Assembly: GCA_010015675.1 (NCBI GenBank)
Contig: ML976995.1
Span: 423,292 to 487,291, forward strand
Direction: 5' to 3'
Length of the DNA: 64,000 nucleotides
From: Byssothecium circinans
Taxonomy: Eukaryota > Ascomycota > Dothideomycetes > Pleosporales > Massarinaceae
In this document: positions 44,743 through 54,984 of the stretch, one piece after another
How the letters are laid out: each line of letters starts with the position of its first letter
Position numbering within the stretch: position 1 is the stretch's first letter
Made by a program: the position numbers and the translations under genes
Notes under the pieces: model-generated
Told to the model about the DNA's origin: nothing
What the model saw: the letters and a program-made list of their open reading frames with translations, nothing else
The model's database searches: none

Positions 44743-46050
44743 ATGAGAGTCACCTTCGAAGAGCTAGCCGACCATCGGCACGCTCTCCTTCATCCTGCTG
44801 AGTTCAATGTCATACCCAAAACTACTTCCGTGGCTGCTGGGCCTGGGCCGTCGTTCCTCACGACCTTTGCGCCAGAAATTCGAAACGCCATATACGAGCT
44901 ACTGTTCGAGCGAAAGTCGCCTGTGTTTTTGCACGACTCGATGGAATACTGTGCTCGTGTCGGTCGACTTGACAAGGCTTCCAATGGCTCCATAGAGTGG
45001 TTCCTGTGCGAGGACAACAACAAGGGCCCCGAGAGGAATTGGGCTAGGAATGACCATATCTTCCATCATGGGCTTGGTGCTGCCATGGGCCTCTTACAGG
45101 GCTGTCGGCAAATCTACGCCGAAGCGAGCAGCGTGCTATATAGCAACAACACATTTGTTTTCTCGCGTGTTGGCCTATGGTCTTCTTCAAACGACTATAG
45201 AAGCGAGTACAACCAATTTTGGTACTCTGCTCAGTGGCTCGCCTCCATTGGATCTCGTCTTCCGCTGCTGAAAAAGGTAGATATTGGCATCTACTCTATG
45301 AGCAAGGCGCATGGCATATGTCGTCCAGGGATGTTCGACATCCTTCCCATGCTCCGTCTTCTTTGGCAAAACCCTAACGTAGAATTCGAATTTGGGTTTT
45401 CATTCGACCTGAGTGGGAAACAGGCCAACTATATCAACAACATTTTTCGTCAGTTCAGAGAGGACAAAGTAAACGTGCGACGTTTCGCTCGCCATCGACG
45501 CCTGTTGAGCATGATTATGGTCCAGGGTGAGAATTACCATAGGTACGATCGTGTCTTGTGCTTTGATGAGAAGGCACTATCTCACTCGTTCTATCCGCCA
45601 TTTGTGGCAAAGCCTACCGCCTACTACCAGGTTTCAGCCACCGGGGATGCCTTAACGGAGATAGAACCGTCTCTGATAAATGGAATCCTCTACCTCCCTT
45701 TCGCGATCTCAAACAAGATCCTCCCTGTCGCGATCTTAAACAAGATCATAGCAGAAGTGGTATCACCAGCACGGGTTATAACGTTCGACGTGAATAACAG
45801 GAAAATGCACGGTTTGGACACTTGTATTTCTAGGGTGAGTCGGAGATGTCGCCAGACATTATTTTCCTTAGTTGTCCCCTACAATTGTGACATTGCGGTG
45901 TCAATGACGACCAAAGGGCCTGTGACATCATTCTCAGACTTTCAAGACCTTGGTAAATTTCTCGCGGTCGAATTGTTTAGACATATATTCATGTCCTATA
46001 AGTGGGGACTCAACCAAAGTTCGCTACGTCTCAAAATCCAGTCGCTTTAA
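44743..46050 (+). CDS. 2EXR/F-box-like protein, probably truncated paralogue
   Basis: Single frame of 435 residues from ATG 44743 (context GGGAACATG). It shares ordered blocks with the split gene upstream: FAPEIRNAIYELLFERKSPV, CRQIYAEASSVLYSNNTFVF, QWLASIGSRLPLLKKVDI, and MTTKGPVTSFSDFQDLGKFL. It has an extra segment after the first block (about residues 65-105) that the upstream copy lacks. It stops soon after the FSDFQ block (ending LRLKIQSL), whereas the paralogue continues about 230 residues, so the C-terminus seems lost, or replaced by unrelated sequence next to the decayed repeat DNA to the right. The N-terminal motif suggests an F-box-like role in protein interaction; function unknown. 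Confidence 0.7.
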   Translation: MRVTFEELADHRHALLHPAEFNVIPKTTSVAAGPGPSFLTTFAPEIRNAIYELLFERKSPVFLHDSMEYCARVGRLDKASNGSIEWFLCEDNNKGPERNWARNDHIFHHGLGAAMGLLQGCRQIYAEASSVLYSNNTFVFSRVGLWSSSNDYRSEYNQFWYSAQWLASIGSRLPLLKKVDIGIYSMSKAHGICRPGMFDILPMLRLLWQNPNVEFEFGFSFDLSGKQANYINNIFRQFREDKVNVRRFARHRRLLSMIMVQGENYHRYDRVLCFDEKALSHSFYPPFVAKPTAYYQVSATGDALTEIEPSLINGILYLPFAISNKILPVAILNKIIAEVVSPARVITFDVNNRKMHGLDTCISRVSRRCRQTLFSLVVPYNCDIAVSMTTKGPVTSFSDFQDLGKFLAVELFRHIFMSYKWGLNQSSLRLKIQSL

Positions 46051-46879
46051 TCAACAGATCTCTTGGAATTTTGAATCAACATGCGAGATTTTCTTCGCCT
46101 GACTATTAAACTAACGTCCCTCACTGCGTAGCGAAACACACTGTGTGCCGAGACGAATGAGGGGTACTTTGACTTTCAGCAACCAGAAAGCTCATGCGCA
46201 CAACGAATATTGCTATATTTCTACAAAATAATCTGCTATAGCTAATTCTGAATGTCTATGATCCCTCCTACCTAAAAATTTACGTTCGTATCGTCACCTC
46301 CGCGCCTGATTTGTATAGCGCCTTGTGTCGTGGCATAACAGACTTCCCTCCCCACAGCGCCAACTCAAGCCTTCTTCGCTCCAGAGTTTTGTAGAATAGC
46401 CTTATCCTACCCTCGCAACTTCCCTCTGACACCAGGAAGTCATCATTAGCCCTACGCGCGCTGCGGGGCGCGATTTCGTGCAGGCCCGCCCCGTGGATAG
46501 GTACTTCCAGCGGAAGCGAACCACCAATCCAGGCTAATACAAGATGACCCCGCACGTCTTACCTCATGCACCGTTATGTTTCAAATACAGTTGATCCCTC
46601 GTTACCCCACGTCTGCTGCTGAACCTAATACTGAATATCGCGGATGAAGCGCCGGGCAATACCTACTTTGACGCCCTCTTTTACGAAGAAACCAGGATCT
46701 TGATCGTCGTAGAGCTACTGTAGGTCCAGTCCATGGTCTAAAGCGATACTGCACAGTTTTCGAATCTCATTCTTCTGATCCTCCCTCCTGACTCGCGATT
46801 GCTGCCAGTCGCTGTACTCCTCCACTGCAACATCTAGAAAACCGTGGATATCGAGACGAGGCATTGACGGTACTACGGC
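46051..46879. other. Gene-free stretch beside decayed repeat DNA
   Basis: No protein-like frame. It lies between the truncated 2EXR-like gene and the repeat-derived pseudogene and may itself be repeat-derived. No terminal repeats were found. Confidence 0.35.
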
Positions 46880-48082
46880 TTAGTCTGACGGCGGATGAGG
46901 TGGTCCAGGGAGTACGTTTGTTATGTGGATGGGAGGATGGCCCAATGAGGTGCTGCTGGTGGCTTTTCGCTGTCTCTCGATTTGCTGTTGCTCTTCTGCA
47001 TATACCTGCTGGCGGATGTCCTCCGGCACGTCATCATGGGACCGTAATTGGCCCCCCTGCTCCACGTGCCTTATCAAGCCCTTCAGCTGATATATTCTAA
47101 GCTTATAGTGCTTTTTTCTATAGGGATCCCGCCAGCAGTGAGGCCTAAGGTTACAAGGCGGCCCAGGGCATCTCATTAGATTATAGACATCCTGCTAGAT
47201 AGACGGTTGTCTAAGATCTCCTTCCTCGGCGTCAAGCTGTAAGTCTCTCTCTGCAAGCATTTGCTGAGTAGCAGACGAACCTCCCCGCTTCCCTGCTCTT
47301 CTTGTCGATACAGTCGCTTACTGACCTACCTCGGCGTAGTTGAATGATACATCGACTCTAAGCTTTTTACCTGCCCGAAATGACTCGCCCCACGCCAGGA
47401 ACTGTTTCTCCACCAGAAACCAGTCAACATCCCTCTCGTCAAAGCGCTTCGTCAAGTCACGCTCTGAGCGATCGGTCACTGACACAACGACGTTAGTGTC
47501 TTCACATGTAACACGCTTGCTTGGCGACAGCTTCTTCTGCAGCAGTTTGTTAAGCTTCTCACGTAAGAACAGAGACTAGTAGAATCTAGGTGCTAGCACG
47601 AGATTGGGCTCTGTATCCTTGGAGATAAGCTTGTTGTTCAGCGTGACTTTCCATTCAATCGAGTAGTGAAGACAGGTTGGTGGGTCTTCATCATAAGTCT
47701 TGTTCTCGTTCCACTCATCCAGGGTCAGTAGTTCCAATCTGGCTGCAGGCCGCCTCGCATGGCTCAAGCTGCGGGTGTCCCTGCCTACACCGTCCGCGAT
47801 CGCTGCATGGTTGGCGGTATCAAGGAACGGAGAGTGGGATGCGAACGGCCCGCCCCGAGTAGTCACCGCGTCTCTAATACCCACAGCATGGATATCAGGG
47901 ATCTGGGACAACTCGGGCGGCCCTAGGGGCTGGGATGGATCGAATGGGAGCGGCTCCAGAGATTGCCACACACCGTTGTCGGCGGCTTGGGTGCTCAGCT
48001 CCGGAGATCCACTCAGGCGAGATTAGTAACCTGAGGTAGCAGTTTTGGTGCGGTTAGTTTTAGCAGTGCGTTGGACAGGCAT
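46880..48082 (-). pseudogene. Decayed repetitive fungal protein (element-associated)
   Basis: The start is MPVQRTAKTNRTKT from ATG 48082-48080, followed after about 19 codons by a TAA. Protein-like sequence continues in pieces: LDEWNENKTYDEDPPTCLHY, then IEWKVTLNNKLISKDTE; SLFLREKLNKLLQKKLSPSK; VTCEDTNVVVSVTDRSERDL; TKRFDERDVDWFLVEKQF; and finally CPGPPCNLRPHCWRDPYRKK, HYKLRIYQLKGLIRHVEQG and DDVPEDIRQQVYAEEQQQ. I recognise this block order from a multicopy protein found in many ascomycete genomes, probably carried by a mobile element, but cannot name the element. Stops at several places make it non-functional. The Cys/His cluster near the C-terminus may have been a zinc-binding module. Confidence 0.65.
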
Positions 48083-48346
48083 GGCTATAGGGCAGTCGTA
48101 CTGCGACTGCGTGGTGTTTCGGACGGGCCTCGACAGTTGGCCTGCGGCAACCCACTAAGCGCCGTTCAGCGGGGTTTACAAGCTGCGTGGGCTTGAACAA
48201 CGAACGCCAACAGCAACCAGGCGCCCTCCATCGCCTCGACTGCCAGCATGCCGCAGCTCAGCCTCACGACAGCCCTCGCGCACGATGCTGCTACACATCC
48301 TCCGTTCTACACCACACACCTTTTGGCCCTGATTTGAGTCAACGCG

Positions 48347-49456
48347 ATGCGACGGCTCCTTGACTTCCGCTCGAAGAAGAGCAACGCAAAGGCACGTCTC
48401 CCAGACACTCCTCTCTTTCGCACGCACTAACATACGGGCAGGCTCCTGCAGAATTCTCCGCATCCTCAGCGTCAGCAAAGGCAGCTGCTGCAGTTGCACA
48501 TGGCCTGCAAGTGGTAGCTGAAGGCACCAACCCGACCGTCGAGTATGCTTCTTATTGCTTGGTGGCGCGTTCACAGCTAACCCGATTGCAGTATCGTCGC
48601 CGTCCATGGCCTGAACGGACACCGCGAGAAGACGTGGACAACGAGCGGCGGCGTCAACTGGCTGCGCGACCTCCTTCCACACGACCTCCCCAACGCGCGC
48701 ATCCTCAGCTGGGGCTACGATGCGAACACACACAGCAGCTCGCGCGTGAGCTCTCAGTACCTCTATGACCCGGCAGAGGCCTAGTGTCAGACCTGTGCCT
48801 TCATAGAGAGTTGACAGAGGTACGCAATGAGCGAGGCGCAACGGGCGATAGCAAGAACTGACGCCAGAGCAGACGAGTAAGCGGCCGATCATGTTCGTAG
48901 CGCATAGCTTAGGCGGGATTGTTGTTAAAAGCGTGAGTGCGCTTTCCCCAGCTTCGGCAGCACACTTGACTAACAGCCACAGGCGCTCATCCACTCAGAC
49001 GCGGCCCGCCAAGGCGCTCTCGCAGAGCATCGCTCGATCAAGCTGTCGACGTACGGCGTCATGTTCATGGGCACGCCGCACCAAGGCGGCAACGGCGTTG
49101 CGCTGGGCAGGCTGATGGTCAACGTAGCGTCAGTGTTCGTAGCGGCAGACGATCGGCTGCTGCGACATCTAGAGCGAGACTCGGAGTCGCTACAACAACA
49201 GCTTAGACAGTATGCTCCCATCAGTAGAGACTTTGTGACCAAGTTTGCGTTTGAGGAGTATGCGACGCCAACAGTGCTCGGCCGGTCGATGGTGGTAAGT
49301 CGGTATAAGATAGTCGGTGCGCGCGGCAGCTGCTAACACCTGCCAGATTGTAAGCACTGGAAAAGGATGCGTTGAATAGCATGAGTCTTCAAGAGCTGGA
49401 ACGTATTCATGCTGAGGATCACGCACTCCGGGTCAGGTCGTTTCCTGATAGGAAAG
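48347..49456 (+). pseudogene. N-terminal lipase-like (alpha/beta hydrolase) part of an NLR gene, broken
   Basis: From ATG 48347 the exons read MRRLLDFRSKKSNAKA, an Ala-rich linker, then TNPTVDIVAVHGLNGHREKT and WLRDLLPHDLPNARILSWGY. This is the SesB-like/DUF676-type hydrolase domain that heads many fungal NLRs. After QYLYDPAEA one base seems missing near 48780; in the shifted frame LVSDLCLHRELTE, a ~51-nt intron, then SKRPIMFVAHSLGGIVVKS follow, with the nucleophile elbow Ser in AHSLGG. After another intron (about 48932-48981) comes KLSTYGVMFMGTPHQGGNG, LRHLERDSESLQQQLRQYAP and FEEYATPTVLGRSMV. A fragment like LNSMSLQELERIHAE, resembling the linker before NACHT, ends the match near 49430. No P-loop follows. 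Frameshifted and truncated. Confidence 0.7.
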
Positions 49457-49676
49457 GCTCGTATGAGGAATTAGGCTGTGCATGAAAAATAAAACAAGAT
49501 CGATTGCGGTAATGACAGGTTTGATTTGTGTCGCGTGTGAGCTCAGATATATGGGGAACTGTAAAGACTGTGTACTAAGATGAAAAGAGAATGCCATCCA
49601 CGGAGATATTGTACAAAAACATGCTTCGCATGCTCGTCCATCCTTCACGTGTGCTCATATAACCAGGTCACGGGCA

Positions 49677-50007
49677 CTACGAGAGCTTCCCGGTACCATC
49701 CTGGTGCACATGGCCAGTGGTGATCCTCCTGTCATTCTCGTCTTTGAAACGAATGGAGATGACCGGCTTCTTATCGTTTGGATCGTCATGGGACTGGTGC
49801 CACCTGCTTCCCTTGATCTCTGCCTTCTTGATGGCTGGATTCTAAATCATGTAAGCAAGTTTGTGGCTAGACGAGCGTTGCGTATCGACATACATTTTTC
49901 TCAGCTTGTTCGCAGAATGCATTGACTACTGGGCGGCTCTGGGAGTCGAGTTTATCAAGGGTGACATTGCCGACGTATTTGATGAGTCTGCGGGATGAGG
50001 CTTGCAT
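49677..50007 (-). CDS. Small 92-residue protein, two exons
   Basis: Exons 50007-49894 and 49841-49677 across a 52-nt intron (GTATGT donor, GATTTAG acceptor), phase 0 on both sides, closing at a TAG with 92 residues. The start context is good (CCAACATGC). The protein begins MQASSRRLIKYVGNVTLDKL; the second exon encodes KKAEIKGSRWHQSHDDPNDK, then KPVISIRFKDENDRRITTGH, ending QDGTGKLS. Alternating beta-strand-like segments suggest a small folded cytosolic protein without signal peptide or membrane segment. The clean intron and absence of stops indicate a real gene although both exons are short. I do not recognise a family. It sits among NLR remnants, oriented away from the kinase gene. Confidence 0.65.
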
Positions 50008-50583
50008 GTTGGAAGTTGCGATGGTGGACTAGTAACGTTTGGAGGGATAGTGAAGGATGTTGTGATGTGCTTGATAATGAATGTTGATTGATGAGAATGT
50101 GATGAGGCATGATTGATGGAAGGCAGCCTCTGCTCTTATACTCTCAGTTCTTGGACTTCGCAACACTGAGCTCTTGATGCTGTGCCGCAACAGTTTGAAG
50201 CTTCACTCCAAGTAGAATCCAGTACTTGCTAAAATAGCAAGAGCGTCACTCTATCCTCCGTCATTCGCTCATGCAACTTCAGTCACATCCCGAATGTGGC
50301 TATGAAGAAGTGACACCAAGTCTGAATGAGACATTGTGGGGTGAGAGGTTGACGCGCGTGTGCTCTGAGTCCGACTATTGGAGAAGTTCAAGAATAGTCG
50401 GCGCGTAACGAGCGGAGTCCGCGTGATGGTGAGACAGAACCCTGTTTTGCTAGCGTCGTTGTTGCCGCCGGCTAATTGATCGACGAGCACAGACGCGTCA
50501 TTGACCGTGCTAGGCATCAGTGCGGCCAACATGCCTTTGGACCGTCACACTAACTTCCCACAATGATATAGTGTCTCTACACC
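50008..50583. other. Divergent intergenic region
   Basis: This region should hold promoters of the 92-residue gene (leftward) and the kinase gene (rightward). No frame with support. Confidence 0.4.
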
Positions 50584-52045
50584 ATGCTGAGATTTGGTCA
50601 ACGCGCATGTACTCGCTTCAAATTTCCCTCTCACATCTCCCGAATTTCGCGCTTCCAGAGTACGAAAATGAATGCCAGCGAGCTCTTCGAGGAGGAGCGT
50701 CTTCCGTGGTATAGCCATGATCAGTTTTATCCAGCACGACCTGGTGAGATTCTCGATTCTAGCTTTAAGGTTATAGGAAAACTCGGCTACGGTGCATACT
50801 CCACGGTCTGGCTGTGTCGGGATATCCGGTATGTTTGGCGTTCTTCACCCCCACCCACCCTTCAAAGTCTGATCATCCATGCACAGAGAACGAGACGCTG
50901 GCTTCGTCGCTGGCTTTGTCGCTGTCAAGATTTGTACCCGAGATGCCGAAAAGACCCCACAGCTCAATCGAGAGCTAGATTTTTACGAGCATGTCAGTTC
51001 TATGCAATCACAGCATCGCGGCCAAGCATACATCCGCGGACTGTATGGCGAATTTGAGCTCGACGGTCCGACTGGCAAACATTTGTGCTTTGTTCATCCA
51101 CCCATGCACATGACTATTCGACAGCTCCAGTATTACAACCCAGCACACAAGCTCGACGTTCCGCTTCTGAAGTGCACGCTAGCCAATGTGCTAAAGGCGC
51201 TGTCGTTCTTACACGACGAGGCTAAGGTCGTACATACAGGTACGGCAAGATGATGCAACATGATTGAATCAACTGACAAGTTAGACATCAATCCTGGAAA
51301 TATCATGCTGACTGTGGATGATGACACTATTCTGGAAAACTTCGAGAAAGCTGAAGCAGAGAACCCGTCACCATCCAAAGTGATTGACGACACACGCACC
51401 ATTTACAGTTCCCGTGAGCTTCCCCATCCTACGGGTGATCTTTGGGGCCAACCAGTTCTCTGTGACTTTGGAGAAGCGCGGATAGGAGATTCCCACTCTG
51501 GCTTAATTCAGCCTGAGCTATACCGTGCACCAGAGATAATTTTCGAGATGGAGTGGGGCTCTAAGGTGGACATTTGGAGTGTCGCCACGTTGGTAAGTAT
51601 TCAATACTATTATAAGGAAGTCTCAATGACTTACTCTTCATTAGGTGTGGGACTTGTTTGAAGATGAGCATCTATTCGACGCCCGTGACAACGAGGGCAA
51701 CCCATCAGAGACACATCATGTTTCCGAAATGGTTGCATACCTTGGAATGCCTCCGCTTGAATACACGCAAAGCAACCATATGACAAAGAAGGTCTTCGAC
51801 AAGCAAGGTTAGTCATTGAGATCGTCCCGACATAGACTCTGCTAAGTTCAATAGGACACTGGACGGGTGGCTCCAAGAGTGTAACTATTCCTAAGATCTC
51901 ACTCGAGGAAAGACTCTCGGTGCTTGAAGGGGAGGAAAAGGAATTGTTTCTCGATTTCATACGTTCGATGCTCAGATGGCGGCCGGAAGACAGGAAATCG
52001 GCGACTGAACTCCTGAAGCACCCATGGATGGCCGACACTATGTAG
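50584..52045 (+). CDS. SRPK-like serine/threonine protein kinase, five exons
   Basis: Exons 50584-50828, 50887-51239, 51285-51592, 51645-51807 and 51855-52045. The introns are 58, 45, 52 and 47 nt, all phases agree, and the product is 419 residues ending at TAG. Kinase features in order: glycine-rich loop KLGYGAYSTVWLCRD, VAIK-type lysine in FVAVKICTRD, catalytic loop HTDINPGN (H198, D200, N205), DFG in LCDFGEAR, then YRAPEIIFEMEWGSKVDIWS, and a C-lobe ending ELLKHPWMADTM. The HTD opening and short insert match the fungal SRPK-like (CMGC) group. The catalytic-loop Lys of typical kinases is Asn202. The Arg-rich N-terminus (MLRFGQRACTRFKFPSH) resembles a mitochondrial presequence seen in this subgroup. 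Intact despite lying among pseudogenes. Substrates unknown. Confidence 0.9.
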
Positions 52046-52272
52046 TTGCGACGACGATCAAGCAACCATTGCACTGCAAAGTCATTCTCGCGGAGTCTTT
52101 GTATCAGTTACATGTTTAGGATTGATTTACAAAAACATATGCTTCTTCACTTCACTTCCGGGCATTTCATGTCATCATCGCCGACCTAGCAGTTGTTCTG
52201 GCCGACTTTAGCATCCGCACATGATATTGACGGCTTGGACCTCACTCGTTTTGCTCCCGACTGTCGGCCAAT
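52046..52272. other. Short convergent spacer
   Basis: A spacer between the kinase stop and the HET fragment. Nothing recognised. Confidence 0.35.
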
Positions 52273-52860
52273 TCAATCTGCGCAAAAACTCCTTTTGTCG
52301 TTAAGTAGTACGTGTCCGGAGCTTAGATATCGTCGTCCTTGAGCAATAGCATGAGTGGGGGCAGCGCCATTGACAAGAACACCTCCGCGCCACAAGTCAA
52401 AGAGCTCGAGCATATGGAAGACATTCAGGACACCCCGCACTTGAACGCTTTTCTCGTCTGCGCTGTTTTGGTCAATGCATAACGCATCAATCCAAATGAT
52501 TCTTGTGCTTCGAGGTTGTCGCAGGCGCCGCAACGCGTCTAGAAGGTTTGGTCGGATGTGAAAGGGTAGACCATCTAATGATATCCGGCATGCACTCTCC
52601 TCATCGCCCCACGTATATGATAGAGCTTCGTATGGCGGTGCCGAGTCTAACTGATAGTCCCGCAGCCTGCAATGAATATCTGCGTATAGACTTTGTCCAG
52701 AAATGAGCTCGAGCAATCTGAAAGTATTGAATTGCAGAGGGCTGTATTCGAAGCCACGTCGGCGCCGTTTCTGACTTGGCGAATGTTTATGCAAGGAATT
52801 TATCCATGAATATATCTGAACCCGGACTGGAAGGGCCGCTGGTGAGGGTCGCGGTGACAC
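52273..52860 (-). pseudogene. Truncated HET-domain gene
   Basis: A 195-residue frame starting MSPRPSPAALPVRVQIYSW. It contains the first blocks of a HET domain (PF06985): FRLLELISGQ, SAPPYEALSYTWGDEESA, ISLDGLPFHIRPNLLDALRR, and IIWIDALCIDQNSADEKSVQ. The expected continuation (the IYSxAxxVxVWLG block and the C-terminal part) is replaced by unrelated sequence (RGVLNVFHMLELFDLWRGG) running to a stop. HET domains trigger incompatibility cell death in fungi and are usually 600 or more residues in context, so this is a fragment. It lies between the kinase gene and the NACHT-WD gene, opposite in strand to both. Confidence 0.75.
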
Positions 52861-53029
52861 CCTGCTGAACTTTTATTAGAACACGTTGCACACTTCATGG
52901 TGCGGGGCCTATAAAGAGCTAAGACTAATGTAGTAAGCGTACGCTGAAGTGGCTGTGCGCTGAGAACAACCGAAGTGCAGGAACCGGAAACCGATACCGG
53001 TCACCACTGTACAAGACCCAAGCTTGAGC

Positions 53030-54691
53030 ATGACATACCTAGTCATTGACGCGCTTGACGAGTGTGTTACTGATCTGCCGAAACTGCTCGACTTTATCGC
53101 AAAGCAGTCGTCTGCATCCTCCCGTATCAAATGGATTGTGTCGAGCCGCAATTTGCCAGGCATTGAAGAACAGCTCGAGCAGGCAGGGCACAAGGTGAGG
53201 CTGAGTCTTGAGCTGAACGCAGAGTCTGTGTCAGCGGCTGTTGGCGTTTTCATCCAGCACAAGGTGTCTCAGCTGGCGCAGCAGAAGAGGTACGACAAGC
53301 AGACCCAAGACGCGGTGTTTGCGCGTTTGACGTCGAGTGCAGACGGCACGTTCCTATGGGTAGCACTCGTGTGTCAAGATCTTGAGAAGACAACGAAATG
53401 GAACGCTCTAAAGAAGCTGGACTCCTTCCCACCAGGACTGGACGCGTTGTACGAGCGAATGATGCAGCAGATCAGGGTGTCGGATGACGCTGAACTTTGC
53501 AAGCAGGTGCTGGCTCTGGACGCGCTTCTCTATCGGTCAATCACGCTGCAGGAACTGGTGGCCCTTGCTGAATCTCTCATAGCCGACGAAACACACCTAC
53601 GGCAGATCATCGGCTTTTGTGGGTCATTCCTTACTCTTCGCGAAGACACAGTCTACTTTGTGCATCAGTCTGCAAAGGACTTCCTCTTCGCAAAGGCTTC
53701 TAGAGATATCTTTCCTAGGGGTACTGAAGAAGTTCATCGGGCAATCTTTTCGAAGTCCTTAGCGATTTTGTCCAGCACATTGCACAGGGACATGTACGGT
53801 CTCAAAGCGTTAGGAACTGCTGTTGAGGACGTTAAACCACCTGAACTAGACCTATTAGCAGCGTCACGCTACCCGTGCATCTACTGGATCGATCATCTGC
53901 ACGAGTCAAAACCTAGGTCTTTAGCAAACAGTAGTAGCAACCAGGAAGTTGTAGGCGTAGTTACTGAATTTTTGAGGAAGAAGTATCTCTACTGGTTAGA
54001 AGGGCTAAGTCTTTGCAAGAGCTTGGAGAGGGGTGTGGTCTCAATGGTAAAATTGTGGTCACTAGTGCAGGTATAGCATACGGAAACACTACCTCTACAA
54101 TTGAACTGACACAGCTAGGATATGCGAGACCAAGATGAATCCATTCAGCTTGTTCGGGACGCACGACGATTCATTATGTATCACAAAGGGGCAATCGAGA
54201 GTTACCCTCTTCAAGCATATGCATCTGCGCTGTTGTTTAGTCCAAGAGGTAGTCTAATTAGACGGCTGTTTCAGCACGAAGAACCAGAAGGAATCACGAT
54301 TAGGTCAGCTATGAGCGATAGCTGGAGTGCATGCCTGCAGACACTCGAGGGCCATAGCGATTGGGTCTTGTCGGTGGCCTTCTCGCACGACTCGACGCGG
54401 CTGGCGTCAGCGTCCGACGACAGCACCGTTAAGATCTGGGATGCGAGCAGCGGCGCGTGCCTGCAGACGCTCAAGGGCCATCGTCAAGTTGACAACTTGG
54501 TAGGCTTTGAAACCCAGCAACCTATTTATCAGGATAACGGCATTAGCTTAGATAGAACCTGGATTACTCATAATGCTCAAAAGCGGTTGTGGCTCCTATC
54601 AGAGTATCGGCCTGGATGCTCCGCTGTGTTAGGTAGATGTGTTGCTATAGGCACAGGGTCTGGAAAGGTGTGGATATTCTGCCTAAAGTAA
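53030..54691 (+). pseudogene. NACHT-WD40 NLR gene, 5'-truncated, with collapsed WD array
   Basis: Two exons (53030-54070, 54119-54691; 48-nt intron, phase 0) encode 537 residues. The frame opens at the NACHT Walker B motif (MTYLVIDALDECVTDLPKLL). The Walker A/P-loop half is absent, and the sequence immediately upstream does not restore it. Sensor/arm motifs follow: WIVSSRNLPGIEEQLEQAG, TFLWVALVCQDLE, FPPGLDALYERMM, and VYFVHQSAKDFLF. The second exon begins DMRDQDESIQLVRDARRF and leads to one WD40 repeat (TLEGHSDWVLSVAFSHDSTR then LASASDDSTVKIWDASSGAC), the start of a second (LQTLKGH), and directly the family's C-terminal cap. Relatives usually carry many near-identical 42-residue repeats. The frame is clean, so a shortened protein could still be made, but NTP binding should be lost. 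Confidence 0.75.
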
Positions 54692-54984
54692 TGTTTGTTC
54701 TCTTAGTGCTGCAGCAGTAGACATGCAACGTGAGTAGAGCTTCTCTATCTATTACATCTTATCTTTGTTTTAATAGATCAGCACTCCTAGAGAGACGGAG
54801 ATGTATATGTATATGTATGTCAAATTTTTGCCACATCAAAGCTTCGAGAATCCACGAGAGAGCGGCTGTTCCTCTATGATGTCATAGAAATAATCCCTTT
54901 GTTTCGCCCTTTTGTGTTCTGAATTGTTCCTATTACGGTCGCTGCCGCGCCCTCTTCACTAGGTTAGTAATAGTGCTTGAAGTA
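54692..54984. other. Spacer with TATG microsatellite
   Basis: Downstream flank of the NACHT-WD gene; a (TATATG)n-like tract lies at about 54801-54820. It ends at the TA that flanks the Tc1/mariner element. Confidence 0.4.

Noticed and set aside
48176..48994. A 272-codon frame on the minus strand
   Set aside because: It lies opposite the lipase-like NLR exons, which have clear family motifs. Its composition (Cys, Arg and Leu runs) is what the reverse of that coding DNA gives.
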